A DNA stretch of 64,000 nt. It comes from Alternaria dauci (taxonomy: Eukaryota; Ascomycota; Dothideomycetes; Pleosporales; Pleosporaceae). Below are positions 1-8,235 of this stretch, in pieces (within the stretch, counting starts at the first letter, position 1; each line of letters starts with the position of its first letter). The position numbers were made by a program, and so were the translations under genes. The stretch spans positions 124,001 to 188,000 of the forward strand of contig NC_091274.1 of assembly GCF_042100115.1 (NCBI RefSeq), read 5' to 3'. Under the pieces are notes generated by a model. That model had not been told where the DNA came from, ran no database searches, and saw only the letters and a list, made by a program, of their open reading frames with translations.

Positions 1-784
1 CGTAGTACTTACCTGGGTACATCCAGTACTAGCACTTCCTCCAACTGGCCGCAGTCAGCGTTGATGACTATCTCCTCAGTCTTGACATTCCTTGAATCAC
101 TGCCATCACCGCGTCCGAAAATCCGAGATGCTTAGCTACAGCGTCATGAAATAACGTATAAACTCCCTATACGCAGGAAAAAACTGTCTCGATTCACTGA
201 TACATCTATCGCCTTCTGAGAGCCCATGGGCGGTATTGTAATCTTCGCTCGAACAACATTATGTATGGATATATACTAGAATTGCGATCTACTCCTGTCA
301 ACGCCTTTTGCCCCTTACAGGGTGGTTCTGTCAAAATGGAATCTACGGAAGCAGTGTGACAGACCATGTATCTATATCAATCTTCCAACGGTAGTCTAGC
401 TATCGTTTTCATCCTAAGTACTACGCACATGTGCCCGAGTGAGCTTCTGCTTTCACCCAGTCCAAATACTCTTCTCTCAAGCATATCGCGGCCGCTACCT
501 CTATTCCGCGCGATAGCTCCAAGATGAGCCCACGTTTTGTAGTAGAAAGTTGTGGGGACCATCTGGAACTCGACGAGAGTGAATGATCCTCCAATTTTCG
601 TCACGTGTTAGTGTGGCAGGATAACCCGAAAAGGGAAAGGCGAAAAGGGATTAACAGGTTGGTGGCATCATCTATTGTGCATTCACTGAAAACGAAAATC
701 TACGTACATCATATCAAGCCCCATGCGAAAACATACCGTAGTTGCAGACTCTTCGATGCTGTGTCCCACCGGAAATGCAAGCGC
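1..784. other. left flank without a convincing gene
   Basis: I see only short overlapping open frames with no recognisable motif and no coherent exon structure. The right end is the 3' flank of the RRM gene on the - strand. Confidence 0.5.
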
Positions 785-1972
785 TCACCACATGCGGCTT
801 TGGGAGACCTTGACAGAGATCTTCCGGCCACCAACTGTCTTCCCGCTCAACTCCATCGCGCGCCCAACCTCGCTAGTCGCAATACGAACGAAAGCGTAGC
901 CCTGCTTGAGGACGATCTTGGTAACCGTGAAACCTGCAAAGAAGGTGCGGACGTCCGATTCCGCAACATCATACGGGAGATTGTTCAGCTTCAGATCCGT
1001 CGTGTCTTGCGGAAGTGCAGCAGGCGGCTCGCCAACCACACCTAAGCTGGACTTCGTCTTCCTGTTCTCCCTATGCGATACGCTCACTCGGATGGTGTAA
1101 CCATGCCATTGCAGACCGTTCCCGAATCGCGCGAGAACTGCACTTGCATCCCATTTCCGAATGACGACGAAGCAGAAGTTTCTGTCGCCAGGTGGCAGAG
1201 TGACATCGCAGAGGTGAACGTCCTTGAAGATGTCACGAACATCCGCGACTGTAGCGCCAATCCGTATACCCCCAACGAAGAGTACCACATCCTTCTCGGC
1301 TGCCTCTTTGCTGATTATTTTCTCCATCCGTTCGTCTGGGACGCGCCGGGCTATCACCATCTTCTCTCTCCAATAGGTGCCATTGAGAAGATACACAAGA
1401 CTGATTGCCATACTATGCGTGTAGAGCTGCCTGAGAGCAACTCCCGGTTCTGCACATCTGCTGCGAACGGTTTCGATACCCTCGACGTAACGGTGAACGG
1501 GTGGCTCACCTTTTAGAATACGGACTAGTTCAGCGTAATTTGATTCCTCGATTCCATAGGCATGATCGTTTATAGGCTGCATCAACTTTGAAAGATTCCT
1601 CAAAGTGTGCCTTTTGGGGAGCCCCGTGATCTCGACGGTTCGCGACAGCGTGCCGTTTTCGCGGGCGCGGAGATAATCCGACAAGCGATTCGGGAAACCC
1701 TTGACGAGTTCAGCCTCTGGCTCGTCACGTAACCTGATGATAACCCTCAGATCAGTCACGCCGAAGCTAGAGTTGTCAAAGTGTTCGACGAATTTCTTCG
1801 CAATCCCGTGTGTATTGAAGACTACCCGGGCGCAGTCACCTCCTCCAGGCGGTGAGTAGATGTCCTTGATATCATCCTTAATTTCATCCTTGGACGTATC
1901 CCAAAACCCGAGCAGTATGAGGTATGGCTCGGTTTTCAAGGGAAGACGGCTAATAGATACGATGGTCGACAT
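785..1972 (-). CDS. RNA-binding protein with degenerate RRM domains (395 aa)
   Basis: This is an uninterrupted frame. Two RRM folds are visible in the C-terminal half. One runs from about residue 228 to 303, with an RNP2-like VVLFVGGI and an RNP1-like FCFVVIRKW. The other runs from about 325 to 392, with LKLNNLPYDV as RNP2-like and GYAFVRIAT as RNP1-like, closing with the usual basic beta strand. The N-terminal 220 residues may hold one or two more diverged copies (VVFNTHGIAKKFVEHF, VEITGLPKRHT). Proteins of this kind bind RNA or single-stranded nucleic acid, but no particular target or pathway can be read here. The start at 1972 is the first Met of the frame. The RRM calls rest on motif spacing; a specific orthologue is not recognised. 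Confidence 0.82.
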   Translation of the reverse strand: MSTIVSISRLPLKTEPYLILLGFWDTSKDEIKDDIKDIYSPPGGGDCARVVFNTHGIAKKFVEHFDNSSFGVTDLRVIIRLRDEPEAELVKGFPNRLSDYLRARENGTLSRTVEITGLPKRHTLRNLSKLMQPINDHAYGIEESNYAELVRILKGEPPVHRYVEGIETVRSRCAEPGVALRQLYTHSMAISLVYLLNGTYWREKMVIARRVPDERMEKIISKEAAEKDVVLFVGGIRIGATVADVRDIFKDVHLCDVTLPPGDRNFCFVVIRKWDASAVLARFGNGLQWHGYTIRVSVSHRENRKTKSSLGVVGEPPAALPQDTTDLKLNNLPYDVAESDVRTFFAGFTVTKIVLKQGYAFVRIATSEVGRAMELSGKTVGGRKISVKVSQSRMW

Positions 1973-2354
1973 GGTTGGTTTAGTGTGTCCAGAAGTTATT
2001 GAGCACCGACGTTGTTTAGGATATGGTGTTGGCCGAATATTTGACTGTGAGCTGGATAAGGTATGAAATGAGGCTCAGAAGAGTTCGGATATATAGGAGG
2101 AAGACAAAGATGGTGCGCAGTCATGGTAAGTATTCATGGTTTCGCGCTGTGCGTACCTTGGTACCCGCTAGCTCCATTCGACACAACCTTAGAATGGATG
2201 CGCGGTCCACACCATTTACAAGTATCACAGCAGAAGATACACTCATAAGCTCACATTGCATACCATGTTTGTGTGAAGAGTAGTGATATCGCGAATAATG
2301 GGTAATCCGTGCAAATAACCGACTGATCAGTCACCGCTCTCGATGCAGCTAGAT
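1973..2354. other. intergenic spacer
   Basis: Upstream region of the RRM gene and 3' flank of the HExxH protein gene. No coding signal is seen. Confidence 0.5.
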
Positions 2355-3635
2355 CTATTTTTTGACAGGCTTTCGGCTAACTTCCCAAGCCATTCGGTTG
2401 CGAAGTATCCTTGCATCAACTTCATTTCCAGGGTGAAGTGGGCGCTGGATATAGGTACCTGACGCGTTCGTGTCGTACATGATTGCGAAGCACTCACCAA
2501 GAGCAGGCGGCAGATAGTATCGATTCTCCGTCCAGTTAGTTCTGGTGTTCCGCCACAAAGTTTGCTGGAACCACCCTGCAATCCAGTGCGAACAGATGCT
2601 CATGATGGTGGCTACAAAACCCATTGCGGTTTCGTCGGGACACCACGTACAACCACAGAACTTACTAACGTCTACCACAGGCCAGACCCGACGATTTCCA
2701 CTAGCATCTCGTTGAGTAAACTCGGCATTCGTGCCTGCCTTGACAGCATCCATGATTGTTTTCTGCTCAGCCTTGGAATGATATTCCACGATCCCAACGG
2801 CAGCCAACCGGGAAAACCGCCCACCGTCGATATCGTCAGCCTTGCTACCCATCGTCATCAGTACACATCCAAGGACATTGCGCTCCCAAGAGAACCCCAG
2901 CTCCCCACTTTTCTCAGCAATATCCCAGAATGGTTCTACTGGCTTTTGTACTCCGTGTACGAAAAAGTTGTAGGCGTGCGCGATTTCATGTCCGATTATG
3001 CAAGCAAATATGAACAGAGCTCTATGGTACTCATCGAGGTCTAGATGAGGCATGGCAAACGTCTTCCGAAAGAAAGCGTCGAACCTCCGTGAGAGGATGA
3101 TGCATGGGTGAGCTTTGCCTGTACTGGGTGGGATGAATGGAAGGTTTTCGGTACGGAGCTTGTGGAAGAACGGAGTTTTCTCCCTGGAGTGATACGTCGT
3201 TCCCCAATTTTCCTCCTCGTGAAAGTCTTTTGGAGAGAACATGAAGGTAATTACCTTGGAGAAATCTATGAGTTTCGCTCTGACGGACGCGATCGCCTGT
3301 GGAGTAATAGAGTATGGTGTCGGAACTAGGTAGGCTTTTCCTGCAGCACTGAACCGCCGCTCACTGGATGTCAGGCGAGTATACCATAAAAGAGGACCGT
3401 CCTCGTTTAAGCAAAGGGAGATAAGCTGTAATGCAGGTAGCATTTTCTTGTAAATCTCGGCAGCATGCTGCTCTGGGCCTGTTACCCAGCGCTCCAGCTT
3501 GAACATTGGATGGACAGAATTTGTCAAGGCAGGCAGCCTTTGCGTTGGCTGGCCTCCGTCATACTCGCGTACATGCCACTTGAACTCGGCGAGAAGGGAA
3601 TGCAAAAAGCCCTCGACACAAGGAGGATCAGCCAT
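2355..3635 (-). CDS. hypothetical protein with an HExxH zinc-metallopeptidase-like motif (426 aa)
   Basis: Single open frame. Residues 216-220 are HEIAH, embedded in a hydrophobic helix (ACIIGHEIAHAYNFFVHG), which is the arrangement of a zincin active-site helix. A Glu-rich stretch 20-25 residues further on (EKSGELGFSWER) could supply the third ligand as in gluzincins. There is no signal peptide, so a cytosolic protein is likely. The C-terminal half has several Cys and Trp residues (CGCTWCPDE). I do not recognise a named peptidase family. The motif is seen in the sequence; peptidase activity is inference only. It lies next to, and on the same strand as, the RRM gene, with no obvious functional link. 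Confidence 0.65.
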   Translation of the reverse strand: MADPPCVEGFLHSLLAEFKWHVREYDGGQPTQRLPALTNSVHPMFKLERWVTGPEQHAAEIYKKMLPALQLISLCLNEDGPLLWYTRLTSSERRFSAAGKAYLVPTPYSITPQAIASVRAKLIDFSKVITFMFSPKDFHEEENWGTTYHSREKTPFFHKLRTENLPFIPPSTGKAHPCIILSRRFDAFFRKTFAMPHLDLDEYHRALFIFACIIGHEIAHAYNFFVHGVQKPVEPFWDIAEKSGELGFSWERNVLGCVLMTMGSKADDIDGGRFSRLAAVGIVEYHSKAEQKTIMDAVKAGTNAEFTQRDASGNRRVWPVVDVSKFCGCTWCPDETAMGFVATIMSICSHWIAGWFQQTLWRNTRTNWTENRYYLPPALGECFAIMYDTNASGTYIQRPLHPGNEVDARILRNRMAWEVSRKPVKK

Positions 3636-4367
3636 GGCCAGTGGTCCAAGTTTCGTCGAGTCGTGGTCGCGTGCTGTTGTGAGTTGACTTGCAGTGTTTC
3701 TCGCTGCTTAAGTAGATGATCAAAGATGTATCAGTTGTAAATCAGCTCGCGAGCCAGCCATTTGTGAAACAGTGTAGAAGTGACACGCTACAGCGGTTCA
3801 ATTAACAGCATAGCAGTGTCAACACCGATGTTAGTTTCAATGCCAATACACGAGGCTTGACTGTCGCAACCTATAAATAGTGCCGTTCGCCCTCATCGCA
3901 ACCCACTGAAACTCGTCGAATAACTGACGAACATCGATGAGAGAGTTGTGGTTATGTACAGGCATATCAACAGCCTCAGGCGATAGATCAGTGACGAAAG
4001 AGTGCGTCGGCTGCTGGTACCCGCAACACAATAGCCAGCACTCCCTGGCCGCAAATACGACAAACGCGTTGGACGTCTGTTGGTACAGCTCTAGAAGACG
4101 CGCAGTGGGAATGCCACGCACCGTGAAGCGGAAAACAAAGTCAACAATAAGAACTGCGGGTGGAGAAAGGGACAAAGCCACCTCTGCTCGACGCCACGCT
4201 AATGCACAGCACATGTCAGCCAGCTCCTCCCCTACTAGTGTGGTTCATTTTTCTTGATGTGATACAAAAACAAAGCATCCCCCCACTTTCGCGATCGTGA
4301 CGGACGTGATCGTTTGGCCTAATCGGGACACCTCTCGGTACCAGTGCCGCACGATAAGACCACCACA
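3636..4367. other. spacer left of the broken ligase gene
   Basis: Contains one 125-codon open frame on the - strand (3837-4214) with no motif that I recognise and no splice-supported partner exons. I do not call it a gene. Confidence 0.45.
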
Positions 4368-4524
4368 TTACAGCTTCTCCAAAGTCGGTCGCGCGATCCA
4401 TCTTTGTATTTCGGGAAGCTCGTGGCGATCAGCGGAGAAGAAGCGAGGCCCAAGGATGTTCTTTTGCACTTTCCCTGTCGCTGTCTTTGGGAGCTCGCCA
4501 TCCTCTAAGATTACAGTCTGCACG
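4368..4524 (-). pseudogene. C-terminal fragment of an acyl-CoA/malonyl-CoA synthetase-type ligase
   Basis: Read on the - strand, this stretch encodes about 51 residues ending in TAA. They contain ELPKTATGKVQKNIL, the C-terminal A10 motif of AMP-binding (ANL superfamily) ligases, whose Lys takes part in adenylation. The frame opens just after a TAG that looks like a 3' splice site, so it would be the last exon; a very short exon may precede it near 4561-4597. There is no adenylation core upstream: the terpene synthase gene lies there on the other strand, and the ligase N-terminal half is found on the same strand at 7513-8235. I read the two pieces as remains of one gene. The terminal tripeptide EKL is not a canonical peroxisomal signal. 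Confidence 0.8.
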
Positions 4525-4668
4525 CTACAGTAGATTATCTAAGACATGCATATACCTTACCGCTCAGAGAACGAGTAAGACGAGGACACCTGTTCCTATA
4601 ACACTGCTTCCGAGACTACAGTCTGCATGCCACGGTCGATCTTAGCTTATATGCCTTATCGCTTACAA
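4508..4668. repeat. two degenerate ~50-bp direct copies spanning the ligase splice border
   Basis: 4511-4564 and 4616-4666 are similar. Both begin TACAGTCTGCA and end with CTTA(C/T)CGCT. Most substitutions are C/T or A/G, with a short indel. The repeated stretch covers the putative last intron and exon start of the broken ligase. The transition bias resembles repeat-induced point mutation, but two short copies cannot prove it. Confidence 0.5.
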
Positions 4669-4846
4669 GAAAAGCAAATAACAACACCCTACTACCCCAC
4701 TAGCAGATGTCAGCTATCTCCCAATAAAAATTTTCACCATTTCGAGGAGTCAATGTTACATGTACAGCATATGAGTATTTAGAGTTGTCCAATTTTCCGA
4801 ATAGTCATACAAATCACACTGTACATCTCTACCTCTTCGTTGCATC
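4525..4846 (+). promoter_or_regulatory. upstream region of the terpene synthase
   Basis: This is AT-rich sequence between the ligase C-terminal relic and the terpene synthase start, including AATAAAAATTTT about 120 bases before the ATG. It must contain the promoter of the synthase if the gene is active. No defined operator can be named. Confidence 0.4.
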
Positions 4847-7238
4847 ATGTCAAACCATACCTCGAGACAAGTACTTTACGATGCTACTTCTTACACTATT
4901 CCCATCTCAAACTACGACACATATGGCCTTTGCAGAAAATACCCCTTAAGAAGACACAAGTGGGAGGCCGAAGCCAATGCAGGTTGTCACGAGGCGAGGT
5001 TGGATTGGGTCAGGTATGTCGGGCCAATCGATGATTTTGGATTGGCCAACCCGATCAATGGGAACCTCGTGGCACTCGCGTTGCCCTTGGCGAAACCGGA
5101 ACGCCTGAGATTGGTTTCTTACGTCTTTGAATGTATGAATTCTGCCTGATCTTACAATACATTACAAAGCCAGGATGACCCCCTCTTATGCTAGCTTACT
5201 TATCTTGTTCACAGACACTTTCTACTATGACGGCGTTCTTGATCTTCCGCAACTAGATGTAGTGAGTCCGAATCTGAATACTTTTCTGATCTCTTTCAAC
5301 TTGCTGACTCGGACCTAAGACGATTCAACCGAAGCACGATCATCACAATCACACTGATCCCGCGCTGGGAATGGCCCAGATCGAAGCAAAGATTCTGACA
5401 CAGCTTACCTCAGTAGACCGAGCCTGTGGTGAGAGAGTCATGCGTACAATGAGAGAATGGGACAGTACGGCTATGTCCAACAAGGGTAAACAATTCGGCT
5501 CGTTGCAGGAGTATCTGGATTTTCGGGTATCTGATCTTGCAGGGCCGTAAGTGTACTGGGTCTGTTTCAACAATCTGAACGGATCAGGTCTAATGTTACA
5601 AATAGATTCTCGGAAGCTTTGGCACTCTTCGCCATGGGTATGACACTCACTGAGCAAGAAGACGCCCAACTTGAACCCATCCGTAGACCCTGGTACCGCG
5701 CTCTCACCCTGGCTAACGATTACTTTTCTTTTGACCGCGAATATCTCGAGTTGATGGAGTTGAAAGAAATGAAGACAATCAAGAACTCTGTATGGTTGCA
5801 CATGCAATGGCATGGAGTGGACGTTGCTATCGCAAAAAAGATGGTATTGAGCACAATTCGGCAATATGAGGATCAATTTGTAGAGAAATGCACGATATAT
5901 CGGCAGGAGAGCAATACACTGACGGAGAAACTAAGTCTACATCTAGATGTACTGGCGTTCATGGTCAGCGGAAACATGGTTTGGAACTTGAATTGTCCCA
6001 GGTACCATCCTGATAAAAGATACAATCCAGATGCTGGCCTCGAAGACGAATTGACGGCAAACTGGATGCGGCAGGAAACTTTAGGTATCGATTACGAGGT
6101 TCACCTTGTTCACAAGGTGAAAGAGGATTTATGTTCACCAAGCATCATGGATCTTGACTCCAAGCGTGGGCACTTGCGGAACTCTCCTAACGAGACCTGT
6201 CTTACGACTTCTGATGAAAGCGGATTGGAAGCAGATGGCAATATTTCTCATTCATCACGTACTTCGGTTTCTTCGAGTCATGAAGTCGAGCAGATCACAG
6301 CTATTCACCCGCCAAAGCGCGAACTCTTGAATTCAAGACATGCAAAAGCGCCAGTCGACTACATCAATTCATTACCCTCAGGAGGTGCACGAGATATTTT
6401 CATCAATGCCTTGGCCATCTGGTTGAAAGTTTCTACGTCAACCTTATCGCGCATCAAATCAATAGGCAATCGACTCCACTCTGCGTCCCTCATACTGGAT
6501 GACATTGAAGATGGATCCAGCCTTCGGAGGGGCGAGCCAGCAGCGCACACTGTCTTTGGTACAGCTCAGACTCTCAACTCAGGATGCTATGAGTTCGTGA
6601 GAGCGGTAGAAGAAGCCCGGCAGCTAGGTCCTGAGGCAGTTAAGATAGTCCTCGAGGGGCTGGACGAATTGCACATCGGACAATCGTACGATCTCTATTG
6701 GACACAGAACTGCTTGTGCCCAACGAAAGACGAGTATCTGGAAATGGTGTCTAAGAAGACAGGAGGAATGTTTCGGCTCATCGCGCGACTACTTCTCGGG
6801 TATTCGGCGAGCAAAGCGTTAAGTAAGGACCTCATAACTAATATTGAGGACCTTGTAAGCCTCATTGGGATACAATATCAGATCCGTGACGATTACCAAA
6901 ACCTTTATTGCAAAGAATATAGCGAGAAAAAGGGGTTTTGTCAAGATTTGGACGAGGGGAAATTTTCATTTCCGCTGATACATGCTCTGAGCGTGGAGTT
7001 AGATGGCACGAAGTTATTGCGCGAGCTTCTTCAGCGAAGAAGGGATAGGGGATACCTCTCCTATGAGCAAAAGAGGCTCGTGCTTAAGCAGCTCGATTGC
7101 GCCGGCAGTATGACATACACGCACGAGACATTGAAGCGACTTGAGGGTGAGATTAACCAAGGCGTAAAGAGGATCGAGGGTGCTATAAAGATCGAGAATT
7201 GGATTCTAAGGGCTTTGTTGCAGAAATTAGAGGTTTAG
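4847..7238 (+). CDS. chimeric terpene synthase: class I cyclase fused to E-polyprenyl diphosphate synthase (~730 aa)
   Basis: Four exons: 4847-5132, 5215-5261, 5320-5546 and 5606-7238, joined in frame by three GT-AG introns of 82, 58 and 59 bases. The N-terminal half is a class I terpene cyclase. Its first metal motif is D101-GVL-D105 (usual form DDxxD/E), the NSE triad is NDYFSFDRE at 224-232, and an RY pair lies at 319-320. The C-terminal half is a prenyltransferase with LPSGGARD, first Asp-rich motif DDIED at 485-489 and second motif DDYQN at 615-619. Such fusions (fusicoccadiene and ophiobolin F synthase type) build GGPP or GFPP from C5 units and cyclise it to a di- or sesterterpene. The product cannot be read from sequence. 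Length and motif order are normal and the frame is intact. The Gly at position 102 is unusual. Confidence 0.94.
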
Positions 7239-7512
7239 AGATAGTGTAGGGAGTATTTGAACAGACACCAAGATACAGGTATAGACTTGTATTAAGACGA
7301 GTCCTTAAGGAGCTGTCAAGACTCCCTAAAGGATGATATATACCTACAGCACATGATTGTAGCTAGTAAGAGCTAAAGGCAGCCTAAAGGGTTCTTAGTA
7401 GCTTACGTATAAACGTATAAACGTATAACTATGTAGTAGAAGTAGCCTACAAAGCATGCTAGCCTACGAAGTATGCACCTACGTTATTATGTTACTACTA
7501 TATTAAGTTAAG
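7239..7512. repeat. AT-rich block with short iterations
   Basis: This sits between the terpene synthase stop and the break point of the ligase N-terminal half. It contains ACGTATAAACGTATAA iterations (around 7404-7427) and repeated AGCCTAC and TAAAGG words, and is clearly richer in A+T than both neighbours. It resembles a small RIP-degraded mobile-element relic or insertion scar. No transposase frame survives. Confidence 0.5.
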
Positions 7513-8235
7513 TTAACGCTGTTTCCATCGTTCCCACATTTGCTCCTCATCGAAGCCGCCACTGCAAAACTCAATACGGCTACCGGATATGAGGGAGGGG
7601 AAGAAGTTGATACCCACGCCGGTCGCATGATGTACCAGAAGGACGTGAATGACAACGTCGTCTGCACTGAGCTCGTAATGATCCACGACTTCTAGCACGC
7701 AGTCAAAGATGAAACTCCTTCTCATCACCGCCCCTTTCGGCGCTCCTGTAGCCCCACTCGTGAAGATGACCACGGCAGGCACATTCTCATCCAAGGCACG
7801 ATCGGAAGAGATGATGATATATCTGGCATCTAGCGTAGGAGACGAAATCGAGGGCTTGATCGCAACAGCTCCAAAATGCTTATCGCTTCTCGTGGCGATC
7901 CGCTTCTCCAGGTCAACACATTTGACCAAGTCCAACGAGCTAGCGAGAACCAGCGCAGCTCTCAACTTCTCGACAAAGTAGACTGCTTCTTCTACAGGCA
8001 GAGCTGGTGTCAATGGAACGACAGCAGCTCCAAGCGCCAGTATTGCTAGTACCGCAACAGTATATTCGTACCCGCCCGCCGCTACAACGGCTATATATAA
8101 CTCGTCTTGCCTTCGCAGCGCTTCAAGCGCCGCACTAGTCCGTGAGCGGCGAACACTTTCTCGCAAGGCTAGTGCGTCCGAGAGTAACTCCAGATGTGTC
8201 TTGTCAAGGTCCAAGCGGGCGTCGTAAATAGCCAT
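7513..8235 (-). pseudogene. N-terminal half of an AMP-binding acyl-CoA/malonyl-CoA synthetase-type ligase, truncated
   Basis: 240 residues of good homology to the ANL superfamily: AMP-binding signature VIFTSGATGAPKGAV near residues 157-171, then LLVHHATGVGINFFPSL, a stretch typical of malonyl-CoA synthetase-like proteins. Family members run 500-600 residues; here the frame stops right after WERWKQR, at the edge of an AT-rich block. Upstream, a few in-frame codons before the Met continue the homology to a plausible 3' splice site near 8268, so an upstream exon may be missing. The last ~50 residues occur at 4368-4524 on the same strand. About 250 middle residues are absent. Activity is not expected. 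Confidence 0.88.

Noticed and set aside
605..1045. 146-codon + strand frame overlapping the RRM gene
   Set aside because: Antisense shadow of a gene with clear RRM motifs; no motif of its own.
2562..3044. 160-codon + strand frame
   Set aside because: Antisense to the HExxH protein gene; composition is not protein-like.
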